A DNA stretch of 64,000 nt from Bacteroidetes bacterium B1(2017) (GCA_002256395.1 NKJG01000005.1:186001-250000); one strand, 5' to 3'; shown: positions 1-11,377, counted from the stretch's first letter. Made by a program: numbers and translations. Notes: generated from the sequence alone by a model not told the origin.

Positions 1-2487
1 TGGAATACCACGTAAAGTACCACAATCTGGCTCGCTTACTACAACATCTTGAGCAACATCATGCAACCTACGTGTTAAGTAACCCGCATCCGCAGTTTTC
101 AAAGCTGTATCCGCCAAACCTTTACGAGCACCGTGGGTAGAGATAAAGTATTCAATTACCGAAAGACCTTCTTTAAAGTTAGAAAGAATTGGATTCTCGA
201 TAATCTCACCTGTACCACCACTTAAGTTCTTTTGCGGTTTCGCCATCAATCCCCTCATACCACCTAACTGACGAATTTGCTCTTTAGAACCACGCGCTCC
301 AGAATCCAACATCATATAAACTGGATTAAATCCTTGTTGGTCTTCTTTTAATTGCTTCAACAAAGTATCAGCCAAACGAGAGTTGATACGAGTCCAGATA
401 TCAATTACCTGGTTGTAACGCTCATTATTGGTAATGAAACCATTGTTATAGTTATCCCAAATTTCATCTACCTCTGCCTGTGCTTGCTTAATAAATTTCT
501 CTTTTTCATCCGGAATGTTCACGTATGACAAGTTGAAAGATAAACCACCACGGAAAGCGTATTGGAAACCTAAGTACTTAATATCATCTAAGAATGCAGC
601 ACAAACATCTTGTCCAACTTCTTTGAACATTACACCAATGATATCACGTAATGATTTCTTAGTTAATAATTCATTGATGTATGGATGTTGAGCAGGTACA
701 ACTTGGTTAAATAAGATTCTACCTAAAGTAGTATCAATTACACGACTAACCAACTCGCCGCCTTCCAACACATTTACTCTACATTTAACCCAAGCATGTA
801 AATCTATTCTACCTTCATTGTAAGCAATAATTGCTTCTTCAGAAGAATAGAAACGTAATCCTTCACCCTTAATTGGATGCTCAGGAGTTGATTTACGTCC
901 TTTAGTAATGTAGTATAAACCAAGAACCATGTCCTGAGAAGGAACCGTAATAGGCGCTCCATTGGCAGGGTTCAAGATATTGTTTGAAGCCAACATTAAT
1001 AATTGGGCTTCCAAAACAGCAGCGTTTCCAAGTGGAACGTGAACAGCCATCTGGTCACCGTCAAAATCCGCATTAAAACCTGTACACACCAAAGGATGCA
1101 ATTGGATTGCTTTTCCTTCAATTAATTTAGGTTGGAATGCTTGAATACCTAATCTATGGAGTGTAGGGGCACGATTCAGTAATACTGGATGGCCTTTTAA
1201 TATATTCTCTAAAATATCCCAAATGATAGGCTCTTTGCGATCAACTAATTTCTTAGCAGACTTAACCGTTTTTACGATACCACGCTCAAGAAGTTTACGG
1301 ATAATAAATGGCTTGAATAACTCAGCAGCCATGTTTTTTGGAATACCGCATTCGTGTAATTTAAGGTTTGGTCCAACCACAATTACCGAACGACCTGAAT
1401 AATCCACACGTTTACCTAATAAGTTTTGACGGAAACGACCTTGTTTACCTTTAAGCATATCACTTAAAGATTTCAACGGACGATTACCTTCAGTTTTTAC
1501 GGCACTTACTCTACGGGTATTATCAAACAATGAATCTACCGCTTCTTGTAACATACGTTTCTCGTTTCTTAGAATTACTTCTGGAGCTTTAATCTCCATT
1601 AAGCGCTTCAAACGATTGTTACGAATAATTACACGACGATATAAATCATTTAAATCTGACGTTGCAAAACGACCACCTTCCAATGGAACTAACGGACGTA
1701 ATTCTGGTGGAATAACTGGAAGAATCTTCACGACCATCCACTCAGGACGATTTTCGCCATGACGTTGAGAGTTACGGAATCCTTCAATTACTTTCAAACG
1801 CTTCAACGCTTCGTTCTTACGTTGTTGCGAAGTTTCTGTGCTAGCCTTAATACGTAAGTCGAAACTTAATGTATCTAAGTCTATTCTAGATAACATGAAC
1901 CAAAGAGCTTCACCACCCATTTTGGCGATGAATTTATTCGGATCAGTATCTTCTAAATGTTGATTATCTTTTGGTAAAGTATCTAAGATATCTAGGTACT
2001 CTTCTTCGGTTAACAAATCAAGGTTTTGAACACCATCATTTGATTTTATACCTGGCTGGCATACTAAGTAACGCTCGTAGTAAACAACCATATCCAATTT
2101 CTTGGAAGGTACACCTAATAAATAACCAATTTTGTTAGGCAATGAACGGAAATACCAGATATGAGCAACAGGAACAACCAAATTGATATGGCCCATGCGC
2201 TCGCGTCTAACTTTCTTTTCTGTTACTTCTACCCCGCAACGGTCACATACAATACCCTTGTAACGAATACGCTTGTATTTACCACAATGACATTCGTAAT
2301 CCTTGATCGGTCCAAAAATCCTTTCGCAAAACAAACCACCCATCTCAGGTTTAAATGAGCGGTAGTTGATTGTTTCAGGCTTGGTTACCTCACCAAACGA
2401 TCTGGTTAAGATGTTCTCTGGCGACGCTAAGCCAATGCGAATCTTAGTAAAGTTGGCTTTTATTTTTTGTTCTTTTTTCAAAGACAT
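1..2487 (-). CDS. rpoC: RNA polymerase beta' subunit (3' part missing)
   Basis: This is the N-terminal 829 codons of the beta' subunit, which forms the catalytic core of RNA polymerase with beta. The frame is open through base 1, so the C-terminal part lies outside the window. The ATG at 2487 begins a protein starting MSLKKEQK. The zinc-binding cysteines C66, C68, C81 and C84 are visible. The catalytic magnesium-binding motif NADFDGD lies at about residues 472-478 (near 1054-1074). The gene follows rpoB by 73 nt on the same strand, in the usual rpoBC order. That gap holds a strong hairpin and no T-run, so the two genes are probably cotranscribed. I see nothing abnormal in the visible part. 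Confidence 0.98.
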   Translation of the reverse strand, partial: MSLKKEQKIKANFTKIRIGLASPENILTRSFGEVTKPETINYRSFKPEMGGLFCERIFGPIKDYECHCGKYKRIRYKGIVCDRCGVEVTEKKVRRERMGHINLVVPVAHIWYFRSLPNKIGYLLGVPSKKLDMVVYYERYLVCQPGIKSNDGVQNLDLLTEEEYLDILDTLPKDNQHLEDTDPNKFIAKMGGEALWFMLSRIDLDTLSFDLRIKASTETSQQRKNEALKRLKVIEGFRNSQRHGENRPEWMVVKILPVIPPELRPLVPLEGGRFATSDLNDLYRRVIIRNNRLKRLMEIKAPEVILRNEKRMLQEAVDSLFDNTRRVSAVKTEGNRPLKSLSDMLKGKQGRFRQNLLGKRVDYSGRSVIVVGPNLKLHECGIPKNMAAELFKPFIIRKLLERGIVKTVKSAKKLVDRKEPIIWDILENILKGHPVLLNRAPTLHRLGIQAFQPKLIEGKAIQLHPLVCTGFNADFDGDQMAVHVPLGNAAVLEAQLLMLASNNILNPANGAPITVPSQDMVLGLYYITKGRKSTPEHPIKGEGLRFYSSEEAIIAYNEGRIDLHAWVKCRVNVLEGGELVSRVIDTTLGRILFNQVVPAQHPYINELLTKKSLRDIIGVMFKEVGQDVCAAFLDDIKYLGFQYAFRGGLSFNLSYVNIPDEKEKFIKQAQAEVDEIWDNYNNGFITNNERYNQVIDIWTRINSRLADTLLKQLKEDQQGFNPVYMMLDSGARGSKEQIRQLGGMRGLMAKPQKNLSGGTGEIIENPILSNFKEGLSVIEYFISTHGARKGLADTALKTADAGYLTRRLHDVAQDVVVSEPDCGTLRGIP

Positions 2488-2515
2488 GTTTGCGATTTAT
2501 TATGTTGTGATATCA

Positions 2516-2548
2516 TATGTTGGGGCAGAATTACTTCTGCCCCACATA
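2516..2548 (-). promoter_or_regulatory. rpoB-rpoC intercistronic hairpin
   Basis: The gap between rpoB and rpoC holds a long inverted repeat: GGGGCAGAA / TTCTGCCCC around a 4-nt loop, extended by five more pairs after a one-base bulge. On the coding strand no T-run follows it, so it does not look like an intrinsic terminator. An RNA-processing or mRNA-stability element, or a pause/attenuation structure, would fit. The structure is seen directly; the role is inference. Confidence 0.6.
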
Positions 2549-2560
2549 CAATGATTATTT

Positions 2561-5500
2561 TTACTCAAGTGTAAGTTCTAAACCTAAACCACGTAATTCA
2601 TGGGCCAATACGTTGAAAGATTCTGGAATACCAGGTGTAGGCAAGTTATCGCCTTTCACAATGGCTTCATAAGTCTTAGCACGACCAATAATATCATCCG
2701 ATTTAAGTGTTAAGATTTCTTGTAAGATATTAGCAGCACCATATGCTTCTAATGCCCATACCTCCATCTCACCAAAACGCTGACCACCAAATTGTGCTTT
2801 ACCACCCAATGGTTGTTGTGTAATTAATGAATATGGTCCGATTGAACGAGCATGCATCTTATCATCAACCATGTGACCAAGTTTAATCATATAGATTACA
2901 CCTACAGTTACAGGTTGGTCAAAGCGAGCACCACTCAAACCATCGTTTAAGTATGTTTTACCCCAATCAGGAATTCCTGCCTTACGAGTATATTCAAGAA
3001 CCTGATCATCTGTAGCTCCATCAAAAATTGGTGTCGCAAATTTGCATTCCAATTCTTTCGCAGCCCATCCTAATACAGTTTCATAAATCTGACCCAAGTT
3101 CATACGTGAAGGTACACCCAATGGGTTCAACACGATATCAACTGGTCTTCCATTGTCCATAAAAGGAAGATCTTCTTCGCGCACGATACGGGCTACAATA
3201 CCCTTGTTTCCGTGACGACCAGCCATCTTATCCCCTACTTTCAACTTACGTTTTTGAGCAATATATACTTTCGCTAATTTTAAAATACCTGTTGGTAGTT
3301 CATCACCTACGCTAATAGCATATTCTTTTCTACGGTAATCGGCTAGTTCTTGATTATGACGATTTTTGAAGTTGGTAAGGATAGTACGAATCAAATCGTT
3401 TTTCTCAGAATCGCTTGTCCAATTATTGGCCATAACGTTTGAGTAATCTACCTCATTCAAATTCTTCATGCTAAACTTAGAACCTTTAGCAATTATCTCC
3501 TCGTTGTATACATTGGCAACACCGGCAGAAGTTTTTCCAGAAAGAATAGTAAATAGTTTTTCAACTAATATTTCTTTAATTTCTTTCAAGTTCTTCTCGT
3601 GCTCGTCTTTCAACTTAGCCAATTTCAACTTATCATCAGCTTTAGCAGTTTTTTCCTTTTTAGCACGGGCAAACAATTTCTTGTCAATTACCACACCATT
3701 AGTAGATGGAATTGCTTTCAATGAAGCATCTTTCACATCACCTGCTTTATCACCAAAGATAGCGCGTAACAATTTTTCTTCTGGAGAAGGTTCTGTTTCG
3801 CCTTTAGGAGTAATTTTACCAATTAAGATATCCCCTTCACCTACTTCACAACCCACACGAATCAAACCATTTTCATCCAAGTTTTTGGTTGCTTCTTCGC
3901 TTACGTTAGGAATATCATTTGTTAATTCTTCTTCACCACGCTTGGTGTCTCTCACTTCAAGTTCGTATTCTGTAATATGAATAGAAGTAAAGATATCTTC
4001 TTTAACTACTTTTTCAGAGATTACAATCGCATCCTCAAAGTTAAATCCTTGCCAAGGCATGAACGCTACTTGTAAGTTTCTACCCAAAGCTAACTCACCA
4101 CCTTCAGTTGCATAACCTTCGCACAATACTGTACCTTTTTCAACCTTTTGTCCTTTACGTACAATTGGCTTCAAGTTAATACAAGTATTTTGGTTAGTTC
4201 TGCGGAACTTAATCAATGGATAGGCTTTGGTATCGGTACCAAAACTTACTAGTTTATCTGTTTCTGTTTGTTCATAACGGATACGGATTTCGTTGGCATC
4301 TACATACTCAACTACACCCTTACCTTCTGCTACCAACAAAGTACGAGAATCTTTAGCAACTCTACCTTCCAAACCTGTTCCTACAACTGGAGCTTGTGGC
4401 TTCAATAAAGGTACTGCTTGGCGCTGCATGTTTGATCCCATCAATGCACGGTTCGCATCATTATGCTCTAAGAAAGGAATTAAAGATGCTGCGATAGATA
4501 CAATCTGATTTGGAGCAATATCCATAAACTCCAATTTATCCGATTCTACCATCGGGAAGTCACCTTCGTAACGAGCTTTAATCTTATGGTCTAAGAAATT
4601 TCCACCATCATCGTATTTGGCATTTGATTGCGCAATTACTTTTCCTTCTTCATCTTCAGCACTAAGGTAAGTAACAGGTTCGTTGGCCATAACTTTACCA
4701 TCATGCACCTTTAAGTAAGGTGTTTCGATAAAGCCCATGCTATTAATTTTTGCATGCACACAAAGTGAAGAAATCAAACCAATGTTTGGTCCCTCTGGTG
4801 TTTCAATAGTACATAAACGACCATAGTGAGTATAGTGAACGTCACGAACCTCAAAACCAGCACGATCACGACTCAAACCACCAGGTCCAAGGGCAGACAT
4901 CCTTCTCTTGTGAGTGATCTCGGCCAATGGATTAGTTTGATCCATAAACTGTGATAATTGGTTGGTACCAAAGAATGAATTAATAACGGAAGACAAAGTC
5001 TTAGCATTAATTAAATCTGTTGGAGTAAACACTTCATTATCTCTAATATTCATACGTTCGCGGATGGTACGAGCCATACGGGCTAAACCAACACCAAACT
5101 GAGAATATAACTGCTCGCCTACTGTACGTACACGACGATTACTTAAGTGATCAATATCATCCACATCAGCTCTTGAATTAGATAATTCAATTAGATACTT
5201 GATGATAGAAACGATATCGTCTTTACTTAATACACGGTTAGTTAAAGGTTCGTTTTTGTTCAACTTGCGGTTGATACGGTAACGACCTACATCACCTAAA
5301 TCGTAACGTTTTTCAGAGAAGAATAATTTTTCAATTACACCACGTGCAGTTTCCTCATCAGGTGGATCTGCATTACGCAATTGACGATAGATATGTTCAT
5401 GAGCTTCTTTACCACTGTTAGCAGTATCTTTTTGAAGAGTATTCAAAATGATAGCGAAATCATTGTGGCTCGACTCATTTTTATGCAGAAGAATGGTTTT

Positions 5501-6376
5501 AACTTCTGCTTCAACAATTAAATCAATATGATCTTCTTCAATAATGGTATCACGCTCAATGATTACTTCATTACGCTCAATTGATACCACCTCGCCTGTA
5601 TCCTCATCAACAAAGTCTTCAATCCAAGTTCTAAGAACACGAGCCGCCAATTTGCGACCCAATACTTTCTTCAAACCAGATTTACTTACTTTTACTTCCT
5701 CTGCCAATTCAAATAAGTTCAAGATATCTTTATCAGACTCGAACCCAATTGCACGAAGGAGGGTAGTTACAGGGAACTTTTTCTTACGATCAATGTATGC
5801 ATACATTACGTTATTTACGTCTGTTGCAAACTCAATCCAGCTACCTTTAAAAGGAATAACACGAGCTGAATATAATTTAGTACCATTGGTATGGTAGCTT
5901 TGACCAAAGAACACACCTGGTGAACGGTGTAATTGAGAAACAATAATACGTTCAGCACCATTAATAACGAAAGTACCGCGAGGCGTCATATAAGGGATAG
6001 TTCCCAAATACACGTCTTGCACGATGGTTTTGAAATCCTCGTGCTCAGGGTCGTTACATGATAAACGCAATTTTGCCTTTAAAGGCACCGAATAAGTCAA
6101 TCCTCTTTCGATACACTCATCTATAGAGTAACGAGGTGGATCAACAAAATAGTCAAGGAATTCCAGAACGAAGATATTTCTTGTATCAGTAATTGGAAAA
6201 TTTTCCAAAAACACTTTGTACAAGCCTTCATTGGTTCTGCTTTCAGAGGTGGTATCCAACTGGAAGAATTCCCTGAACGACTGTAATTGTACATCCAAAA
6301 AATCAGGATAATCAATTACAGGTTTGACAGAAGCGAATGAAATTCTTTCTCCTGTCGGGTTATTAATTTTGGCCAA
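2561..6376 (-). CDS. rpoB: RNA polymerase beta subunit
   Basis: Full-length beta subunit of RNA polymerase, 1271 residues (E. coli has 1342). The rifampicin-pocket region is at about residues 465-525 and carries the wild-type residues SQFMDQ, THKRR and SALGPGGL, followed by the [11 protein letters not shown] block; I see no classical resistance substitution. The conserved [12 protein letters not shown] segment near residue 1050 belongs to the active-site side of beta. The gene lies between rplL (105 nt upstream) and rpoC (73 nt downstream), and both gaps hold hairpins. The start ATG at 6376 gives [18 protein letters not shown], typical of Bacteroidota RpoB. Confidence 0.99.
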   Translation of the reverse strand: MAKINNPTGERISFASVKPVIDYPDFLDVQLQSFREFFQLDTTSESRTNEGLYKVFLENFPITDTRNIFVLEFLDYFVDPPRYSIDECIERGLTYSVPLKAKLRLSCNDPEHEDFKTIVQDVYLGTIPYMTPRGTFVINGAERIIVSQLHRSPGVFFGQSYHTNGTKLYSARVIPFKGSWIEFATDVNNVMYAYIDRKKKFPVTTLLRAIGFESDKDILNLFELAEEVKVSKSGLKKVLGRKLAARVLRTWIEDFVDEDTGEVVSIERNEVIIERDTIIEEDHIDLIVEAEVKTILLHKNESSHNDFAIILNTLQKDTANSGKEAHEHIYRQLRNADPPDEETARGVIEKLFFSEKRYDLGDVGRYRINRKLNKNEPLTNRVLSKDDIVSIIKYLIELSNSRADVDDIDHLSNRRVRTVGEQLYSQFGVGLARMARTIRERMNIRDNEVFTPTDLINAKTLSSVINSFFGTNQLSQFMDQTNPLAEITHKRRMSALGPGGLSRDRAGFEVRDVHYTHYGRLCTIETPEGPNIGLISSLCVHAKINSMGFIETPYLKVHDGKVMANEPVTYLSAEDEEGKVIAQSNAKYDDGGNFLDHKIKARYEGDFPMVESDKLEFMDIAPNQIVSIAASLIPFLEHNDANRALMGSNMQRQAVPLLKPQAPVVGTGLEGRVAKDSRTLLVAEGKGVVEYVDANEIRIRYEQTETDKLVSFGTDTKAYPLIKFRRTNQNTCINLKPIVRKGQKVEKGTVLCEGYATEGGELALGRNLQVAFMPWQGFNFEDAIVISEKVVKEDIFTSIHITEYELEVRDTKRGEEELTNDIPNVSEEATKNLDENGLIRVGCEVGEGDILIGKITPKGETEPSPEEKLLRAIFGDKAGDVKDASLKAIPSTNGVVIDKKLFARAKKEKTAKADDKLKLAKLKDEHEKNLKEIKEILVEKLFTILSGKTSAGVANVYNEEIIAKGSKFSMKNLNEVDYSNVMANNWTSDSEKNDLIRTILTNFKNRHNQELADYRRKEYAISVGDELPTGILKLAKVYIAQKRKLKVGDKMAGRHGNKGIVARIVREEDLPFMDNGRPVDIVLNPLGVPSRMNLGQIYETVLGWAAKELECKFATPIFDGATDDQVLEYTRKAGIPDWGKTYLNDGLSGARFDQPVTVGVIYMIKLGHMVDDKMHARSIGPYSLITQQPLGGKAQFGGQRFGEMEVWALEAYGAANILQEILTLKSDDIIGRAKTYEAIVKGDNLPTPGIPESFNVLAHELRGLGLELTLE

Positions 6377-6427
6377 TGTATAATTATATTAAAAAGTTAA
6401 CCAATCCTACGATATGCATAAACAAAG

Positions 6428-6458
6428 ATGTGACCCACGACATTTGTCGGGGTCACAT
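6428..6458 (-). promoter_or_regulatory. rplL-rpoB intercistronic hairpin
   Basis: A 9-bp stem (ATGTGACCC / GGGTCACAT) carries, after one bulged base, a further 4-bp stem (CGAC/GTCG) with a 4-nt loop. It sits in the 105-nt gap between rplL and rpoB. In transcription direction it is not followed by a T-run, so simple termination is unlikely. In E. coli the same junction carries an attenuator and an RNase III site, so an analogous role in setting the ratio of ribosomal protein to polymerase is a reasonable inference. Confidence 0.6.
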
Positions 6459-6481
6459 TTTTAAAATCAACTGATTTTGAA

Positions 6482-6856
6482 CTACTTAACTTCAATCTCA
6501 GCTCCTGCTTCAGTAAGCTTAGCTTTTAAGTCTTCAGCAGTTGCTTTGTCAACACCTTCTTTGATTGGTTTTGGAGCACCATCTACCAATTCTTTAGCTT
6601 CTTTCAAACCTAAACCGGTAAGGTCTTTTACAATCTTAACTACGTTAAGTTTGTTTGCACCAGCAGCTTTCAAAATTACATCAAAAGATGTTTTTTCAGC
6701 TGGAGCTTCAGCAGCACTTGCTGCAGGAGCGGCAACAGCTACAGCAGCAGCTGCAGGCTCGATACCATACTCATCTTTCAAAATTTTAGCTAACTCATTA
6801 ACTTCTTTAACTGTTAAGTTAACTAATTGTTCCGCGAACGCTTTTAAATCTGCCAT
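6482..6856 (-). CDS. rplL: 50S ribosomal protein L7/L12 (bL12)
   Basis: The 124-residue stalk protein that recruits translation GTPases. The order is as expected: an N-terminal helical dimerisation and L10-binding part (residues 1-35), an Ala/Val/Pro-rich flexible hinge (about 36-54), and the compact C-terminal domain with KTSFDVIL and the [12 protein letters not shown] helix. It is 45 nt downstream of rplJ, the usual pair. The sequence is ordinary. Confidence 0.98.
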   Translation of the reverse strand: MADLKAFAEQLVNLTVKEVNELAKILKDEYGIEPAAAAVAVAAPAASAAEAPAEKTSFDVILKAAGANKLNVVKIVKDLTGLGLKEAKELVDGAPKPIKEGVDKATAEDLKAKLTEAGAEIEVK

Positions 6857-6901
6857 TTTTCTAAAATTTAATTGTTATTAATTGTTTTTTATTTTTCTTA
6901 A

Positions 6902-7423
6902 TTATTCAGGACGCTCTGATAATGTTTTTACTACTCCTGCAATTGTGCTACCACCCGACTGCAATGCGCTGATCACATTTTGTGCAGGCGATTGTAATAG
7001 ACCGATGATTTCTCCAATTAACTCGTTTTTCGACTTCAACGACATTAACGCATCCAATTGGTTGTCTCCGATGAATACATCTGTATCGATGCACGCACCT
7101 TTAAGAGCAGGAATACTGTCTTTCTTTCTAAATTCCTTGATTGCTTTTGCAGGTGCTTTCATGTCTTCGCAGAACATAATTGCACTGTTGCCTTTTAATA
7201 CATCAGCTAATGTACCAAAATCGCGATCAGATCTTTCGAAAGCTTTTTCTATCAAAGTGTTTTTAGCTACTTCTAAAGTGATGTTGTTCTTGAACAACAT
7301 TCTTCTTAAATCACTCGTTTTTTGAGCATTTAAGCTGGCAATATCCGTAATATAGATATTCTTATATTGATTGAACTTTTCAACCAACGAATTAATGACT
7401 AACTCTTTTTCTTCCTTTTTCAT
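6902..7423 (-). CDS. rplJ: 50S ribosomal protein L10 (uL10)
   Basis: The 173-residue base of the ribosomal stalk; it binds 23S rRNA and carries L7/L12 dimers on its C-terminal helix. The N-terminal half has the typical MKKEEKELVINSL and FKNNITLEVAKNTL elements. It starts 12 nt after rplA on the same strand, leaving little room for a separate leader. If L10 autoregulates here, the site would have to lie within rplA or this short gap. Confidence 0.97.
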   Translation of the reverse strand: MKKEEKELVINSLVEKFNQYKNIYITDIASLNAQKTSDLRRMLFKNNITLEVAKNTLIEKAFERSDRDFGTLADVLKGNSAIMFCEDMKAPAKAIKEFRKKDSIPALKGACIDTDVFIGDNQLDALMSLKSKNELIGEIIGLLQSPAQNVISALQSGGSTIAGVVKTLSERPE

Positions 7424-7435
7424 TGCCGTCTTAGA

Positions 7436-8134
7436 TTAAATACCAGGAACTGATTTGGTATCAACAGTAATGCCCGGGCTCATTGTGCTGCTGACGTGAA
7501 TACTTCTGAAATAAGTACCTTTAGCCGAAGAAGGTTTCATCTTAGCAAGAGTTTGAATTAACTCAACTGCATTTTCATATAATTTCTCAGGAGCAAAAGT
7601 TGATTTACCAATGGATGTATGGATAATACCTTCTTTGTCTACTTTGAAATCTATCTTACCTGCTTTAATTTCTCTAACAGTTTTACCAACTTCTTGAGTT
7701 ACGGTACCACTCTTAGGATTTGGCATCAAGTTACGTGGTCCTAATATTTTACCTAATTTACCTAATTTAGCCATTACAGCTGGCATAGTAATAATGATAT
7801 CAATATCTGTCCAACCTTGCTCAATCTTTTGGATATACTCATCCAAACCAGCATAATCTGCACCAGCCTCTTTTGCTTCTGCTTCTTTATCGGCAGGAAC
7901 TAAAGCTAATACTTTAATGGTTTTTCCAGTTCCATGAGGTAAAGCTACCACACCACGTACCATTTGATTGGCTTTCTTAGGATCAACACCCAAACGAATA
8001 TCGATGTCTACCGAAGAGTCGAATTTGGTATAGCTAATTTCCTTCACCAATTTGGAAGCTTCTGTTAAAGAGTATGCTTTTGCAGCATCCACTTTTTTAA
8101 GAACTTCTTTTCTTTTCTTACTTATCCTTGTCAT
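7436..8134 (-). CDS. rplA: 50S ribosomal protein L1 (uL1)
   Basis: The 232-residue L1 protein, which binds 23S rRNA at the E-site stalk. The conserved segments [27 protein letters not shown] and the C-terminal [10 protein letters not shown] are all present, and length is normal. It lies 12 nt after rplK. In many bacteria L1 also represses its own rplK-rplA message. Confidence 0.98.
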   Translation of the reverse strand: MTRISKKRKEVLKKVDAAKAYSLTEASKLVKEISYTKFDSSVDIDIRLGVDPKKANQMVRGVVALPHGTGKTIKVLALVPADKEAEAKEAGADYAGLDEYIQKIEQGWTDIDIIITMPAVMAKLGKLGKILGPRNLMPNPKSGTVTQEVGKTVREIKAGKIDFKVDKEGIIHTSIGKSTFAPEKLYENAVELIQTLAKMKPSSAKGTYFRSIHVSSTMSPGITVDTKSVPGI

Positions 8135-8146
8135 CTCTTAATTATT

Positions 8147-8590
8147 TTAATTGTTAAAAGGATTCTCTCCGCTAATGGTTATACCCATTGAACGAGCGCT
8201 ACCAGCGACCATTTTCATTGCCGACTCTACTTTAAAGCAGTTCATGTCAACAATCTTGTCCTCTGCAATCGCTTTAACCTGATCCCAGGTAACGGTTCCG
8301 TTTTTCTTACGGTTAGGTTCTGCAGAACCTTTTGCAATTTTTGAAGCTTCCAATAATTGTGCAGCTACAGGTGGTGTTTTAATAACGAAGTCGAACGACT
8401 TGTCACTGTAAACACTAATTACAACAGGTAAAATCTTTCCTGCTTTATCTTGGGTTCTTGCATTAAATTGCTTGCAAAACTCCATGATATTTACACCCTT
8501 CGATCCCAATGCAGGACCAATCGGAGGAGCTGGATTTGCAGCGCCGCCCTTTACCTGAAGTTTAATAAAACCTGTTAGTTCTTTTGCCAT
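8147..8590 (-). CDS. rplK: 50S ribosomal protein L11 (uL11)
   Basis: The 147-residue L11 protein of the GTPase-associated centre. The proline-rich N-terminal loop ([10 protein letters not shown]), the [13 protein letters not shown] segment and the C-terminal rRNA-binding domain (ARSMGITI) are clear. The 42-nt gap from nusG contains a small inverted repeat (TCCCG / CGGGA, 8606-8621). It is a weak candidate for the leader structure through which L1 controls rplKA in other bacteria; that is inference. Confidence 0.98.
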   Translation of the reverse strand: MAKELTGFIKLQVKGGAANPAPPIGPALGSKGVNIMEFCKQFNARTQDKAGKILPVVISVYSDKSFDFVIKTPPVAAQLLEASKIAKGSAEPNRKKNGTVTWDQVKAIAEDKIVDMNCFKVESAMKMVAGSARSMGITISGENPFNN

Positions 8591-8632
8591 AACATCTAAT
8601 TTTGTTCCCGACTAAACGGGATTATACTACAT

Positions 8633-9187
8633 TTAACTTTCTTTTTCTACTTGTCCGAAATTCAACTCTAATGGAGTTCTTCTTCCGAAGATTTTTACCA
8701 TTACTTTCAATTTCTTTTTATCTTCACTCACCTCTTCAATTACACCGCTAAATCCTGTGAAAGGTCCGTCGGTTACTTTTACGTTTTCACCTACGATATA
8801 CGGTTCAATTAATGATTCTCCTTCGTTTGCTATATCATCTACATTTCCAAGTATTCTACTTACTTCTGATGGGCGTAATGCTGTTGGAGTAATTTTTCCT
8901 CCTAAGAATCCTACCACACCATTTATAGATGTAATAACATGACCTACCTCACCACCAATATCCGCATTTATTAAGATATATCCTGGCAGATAAGCTTTCT
9001 CCTTACTAGTTTTTTTACCATTCTTAACTTGGTAAATCTTCTCAGTAGGAATTAAGATTTGAGGAACCTGTGCAGTTAAGCCTGCTCTTTCGAGTTCAAC
9101 TTCTAGTTGCGCTTTAACCTTCTTTTCTTGTCCGGTTACAGCACGCACTACATACCATTTAAATTGTTCAGTTCCTTGTTCTGTCAT
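8633..9187 (-). CDS. nusG: Transcription termination/antitermination factor NusG
   Basis: The 184-residue NusG. The NGN domain (KWYVVRAVTGQEKKVK, residues 10-25) contacts the polymerase clamp. The C-terminal KOW domain (about 130-184, with TDGPFTGFSGVIEEV) can bind Rho or ribosomal protein S10. It is 9 nt downstream of secE in the universal secE-nusG-rplK order. Confidence 0.98.
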   Translation of the reverse strand: MTEQGTEQFKWYVVRAVTGQEKKVKAQLEVELERAGLTAQVPQILIPTEKIYQVKNGKKTSKEKAYLPGYILINADIGGEVGHVITSINGVVGFLGGKITPTALRPSEVSRILGNVDDIANEGESLIEPYIVGENVKVTDGPFTGFSGVIEEVSEDKKKLKVMVKIFGRRTPLELNFGQVEKES

Positions 9188-9196
9188 GATTCAATC

Positions 9197-9394
9197 TTAG
9201 CTTTGGAATATCTGGTAAAAAAGGCCCAAAGAGGTACTGCTTGCCAAGTCAATTACGCCAATTACCAAGGCAATAATCAATGAAGCGATCATCACAATGA
9301 TGGTACTTTCTTGCAAATCTTCCCAGCTAGGCCAAGAAACCTTGTTCATCAACTCGTCGTACGACAATTTGATATATTCTCTAAACTTGTTCAT
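9197..9394 (-). CDS. secE: Preprotein translocase subunit SecE
   Basis: A 65-residue SecE of the short single-span type, which clamps SecY in the SecYEG channel. It has the amphipathic N-terminal helix (KLSYDELMNKVSWPSWEDL) followed by one membrane span (about residues 30-55). It lies between tRNA-Trp and nusG. Confidence 0.96.
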   Translation of the reverse strand: MNKFREYIKLSYDELMNKVSWPSWEDLQESTIIVMIASLIIALVIGVIDLASSTSLGLFYQIFQS

Positions 9395-9407
9395 AATTTT
9401 TTCTTAG

Positions 9408-9478
9408 CACGGGAACAAGGACTCGAACCCTGATCAGCGGTTTTGGAGACCGACATTCTACCATTGAACTATTCCCGT
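9408..9478 (-). tRNA. tRNA-Trp (anticodon CCA)
   Basis: A full cloverleaf can be drawn on the minus strand. The 7-bp acceptor stem ACGGGAA/TTCCCGT is perfect, the anticodon loop is CTCCAAA with CCA at 9444-9446, and a T-loop TTCGAGT follows. The discriminator base is G, as expected for tryptophan. The terminal CCA is not encoded. The gene lies between tuf and secE. Confidence 0.96.
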
Positions 9479-9485
9479 ATAGACA

Positions 9486-9519
9486 ATAAATGTTGGCTAG
9501 TTGCCTAGCCAACATTTAT
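9486..9519 (-). promoter_or_regulatory. tuf / tRNA-Trp intergenic hairpin
   Basis: A perfect 15-bp inverted repeat (ATAAATGTTGGCTAG and its complement) with a 4-nt loop fills the gap between the tuf stop and tRNA-Trp. On the coding strand it is preceded by A-rich sequence and not followed by a T-run. A maturation site that separates tuf mRNA from tRNA-Trp/secE, or a partial terminator, are both possible. The role is inferred. Confidence 0.65.
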
Positions 9520-9537
9520 ATATTTTTTAATAACTAA

Positions 9538-10725
9538 TTATTCTAAAATTTCAGTTACCTGTCCAGCACCTACTGTTCTACCACCTTCACGGATAGCGAA
9601 ACGTAAGTTCTTTTCCATCGCAATTGGAGCGATCAAGTTAACTGTGATAGTTACGTTATCACCAGGCATTACCATTTCAACACCTTCAGCTAATTGGCAC
9701 TCGCCAGTTACGTCTGTGGTACGGAAATAGAACTGTGGACGATATTTGTTAAAGAATGGAGTATGACGTCCACCTTCTTCTTTGCTCAATACGTAAATTT
9801 CAGCTTTGAATTTAGTGTGAGGTAATACTGAACCTGGCTTGCAAATAACCATTCCACGACGGATTTGGTTTTTATCAACACCACGTAACAATAAACCTAC
9901 GTTATCACCTGCTTCACCTCTATCAAGGATCTTACGGAACATCTCAACACCAGTTACTACTGAAGTTAATTTTTCTGCACCTAAGCCAATGATATCAACA
10001 CTTTCTGATGAGTTGATGATACCACGCTCGATACGACCAGTTGCTACTGTACCACGACCAGTGATCGAGAATACGTCTTCAATTGGCATTAAGAAAGGAA
10101 GTTCAGTTGCACGAGGAGGTACTGGAATGTATGAATCTACAGCAGCCATCAAATCCATGATTTTTTCTACCCACTTAGCATCACCATTCAATCCACCCAA
10201 AGCAGAACCTTGGATAACTGGAATCTCATCTCCAGGGAATTCGTATTTGTTTAACAAATCACGGATTTCCATTTCAACGATTTCTAATAATTCTGGATCA
10301 TCAACCATATCCACTTTGTTCATGAATACAACGATTCTAGGTACACCTACCTGACGAGCCAAAAGGATATGCTCGCGAGTTTGTGGCATAGGACCATCTG
10401 TTGAAGCTACTACTAGGATAGCTCCGTCCATTTGAGCTGCACCCGTAACCATGTTCTTTACGTAATCCGCGTGACCTGGACAGTCAACGTGAGCGTAGTG
10501 ACGGTTAGCTGTTGAATACTCAACGTGTGCTGTATTAATAGTAATACCGCGTTCTTTTTCTTCAGGAGCTGAGTCAATTGATTCAAATGAACGAGCTTCT
10601 GATAAACCTGCATCTGATAATACTTTTGTAATAGCAGCTGTTAAGGTTGTTTTACCGTGGTCAACGTGACCGATTGTACCGATGTTAACGTGTGGTTTAC
10701 TGCGGTCAAATTTTTCTTTAGCCAT
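9538..10725 (-). CDS. tuf: Elongation factor Tu
   Basis: The 395-residue GTPase that delivers aminoacyl-tRNA to the ribosome. The G1 motif GHVDHGKT is at residues 19-26, the DCPGH motif at 81-85 and NKVD at 136-139; domains II and III follow with normal length. Four tRNA genes lie directly upstream, and tRNA-Trp and secE downstream. This matches the tRNA-tufB-secE arrangement known in E. coli and many other bacteria. Confidence 0.99.
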   Translation of the reverse strand: MAKEKFDRSKPHVNIGTIGHVDHGKTTLTAAITKVLSDAGLSEARSFESIDSAPEEKERGITINTAHVEYSTANRHYAHVDCPGHADYVKNMVTGAAQMDGAILVVASTDGPMPQTREHILLARQVGVPRIVVFMNKVDMVDDPELLEIVEMEIRDLLNKYEFPGDEIPVIQGSALGGLNGDAKWVEKIMDLMAAVDSYIPVPPRATELPFLMPIEDVFSITGRGTVATGRIERGIINSSESVDIIGLGAEKLTSVVTGVEMFRKILDRGEAGDNVGLLLRGVDKNQIRRGMVICKPGSVLPHTKFKAEIYVLSKEEGGRHTPFFNKYRPQFYFRTTDVTGECQLAEGVEMVMPGDNVTITVNLIAPIAMEKNLRFAIREGGRTVGAGQVTEILE

Positions 10726-10759
10726 TGTGTTATATATTTTAAGTTTATGTTTTTGTTTG

Positions 10760-10831
<72 letters not shown>

Positions 10832-10917
10832 TTTAGCAATCCACTTTTCAATGAATTGCATAATAATACTTAGCGATCAATAAACATTTGATTTCTGTTA
10901 CATGCTCACCTCTTGTG

Positions 10918-10990
10918 AGCGGGAGACGAGGCTCGAACCCGCGACCTACAGCTTGGAAGGCTGTCGCTCTACCAACTGAGCTACTCCCGC
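10918..10990 (-). tRNA. tRNA-Gly (anticodon TCC)
   Basis: A complete cloverleaf with perfect acceptor stem GCGGGAG/CTCCCGC, anticodon loop CTTCCAA (TCC at 10955-10957) and T-loop TTCGAGC. The discriminator base is T. It belongs to the Thr-Tyr-Gly-Thr tRNA cluster ahead of tuf. Confidence 0.96.
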
Positions 10991-11020
10991 TAATTACTTT
11001 TGGAAACATAAACGTCTTCG

Positions 11021-11101
11021 TGGGGAGGGAAGGATTCGAACCTTCGAAACCGAAGTAACGGATTTACAGTCCGTCCCATTTGACCGCTCTGGAACCTCCC
11101 C
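11021..11101 (-). tRNA. tRNA-Tyr (anticodon GTA)
   Basis: A class II tRNA with a long variable arm, as expected for tyrosine. The acceptor stem GGGGAGG/CCTCCCC is perfect, the anticodon loop is CTGTAAA (GTA at 11065-11067) and the discriminator is A. Confidence 0.96.
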
Positions 11102-11129
11102 ATCACTTAAACCCTCTGGTTTAAAGTGG

Positions 11130-11202
11130 AGCCACTTGCCGGAATCGAACCAGCGACCTACTGATTACAAATCAGTTGCTCTACCAGCTGAGCTAAAGTG
11201 GC
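11130..11202 (-). tRNA. tRNA-Thr (anticodon TGT)
   Basis: The promoter-proximal tRNA of the cluster. The acceptor stem GCCACTT/AAGTGGC is perfect and the anticodon loop is TTTGTAA (TGT at 11167-11169). A CCA follows the discriminator T in the DNA (11127-11129); it may be encoded or coincidental, because the neighbouring tRNAs lack it. Confidence 0.96.
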
Positions 11203-11346
11203 ATTTATTTTTGGATCAATCCAAAACAAATTCCGTTTTGACGTTTATGTCCCATATAACTTCAGAATAAGCTAACTAGCTATTCTTCTGAATGTTAACC
11301 TGCAAAGAACGTTTCTACATTTCGCCTTTCTTTTTCAAAAGGACTG

Positions 11347-11377
11347 CAAATGTAGTGTTTTGCAGGATGTTTACAAG
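11347..11377 (-). promoter_or_regulatory. Promoter P1 of the tRNA-tuf operon
   Basis: Read on the minus strand: -33 box TACTTG with its TTG at 11376-11374, a spacer of exactly 19 nt, and -7 box TACATTTG at 11354-11347. This matches the Bacteroidota primary-sigma consensus TTG-N19-TAnnTTTG. Transcription would start near 11340, about 140 nt before tRNA-Thr(TGT). Confidence 0.75.

Noticed and set aside
3468-3980. 170-codon open frame antisense to rpoB
   Set aside because: It is the complement of a highly conserved rpoB segment, with no start signal and no recognisable protein.
6428-6458. Plus-strand terminator reading of the rplL-rpoB hairpin (T-run to the right)
   Set aside because: All genes around it are on the minus strand, so the T-run on the plus strand has nothing to terminate.
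8315-8330. 16-bp palindrome AGGTTCTGCAGAACCT inside rplK
   Set aside because: It has a different centre from the TTTGGTTCGAACCAAA family and occurs once; I treat it as chance within coding sequence.
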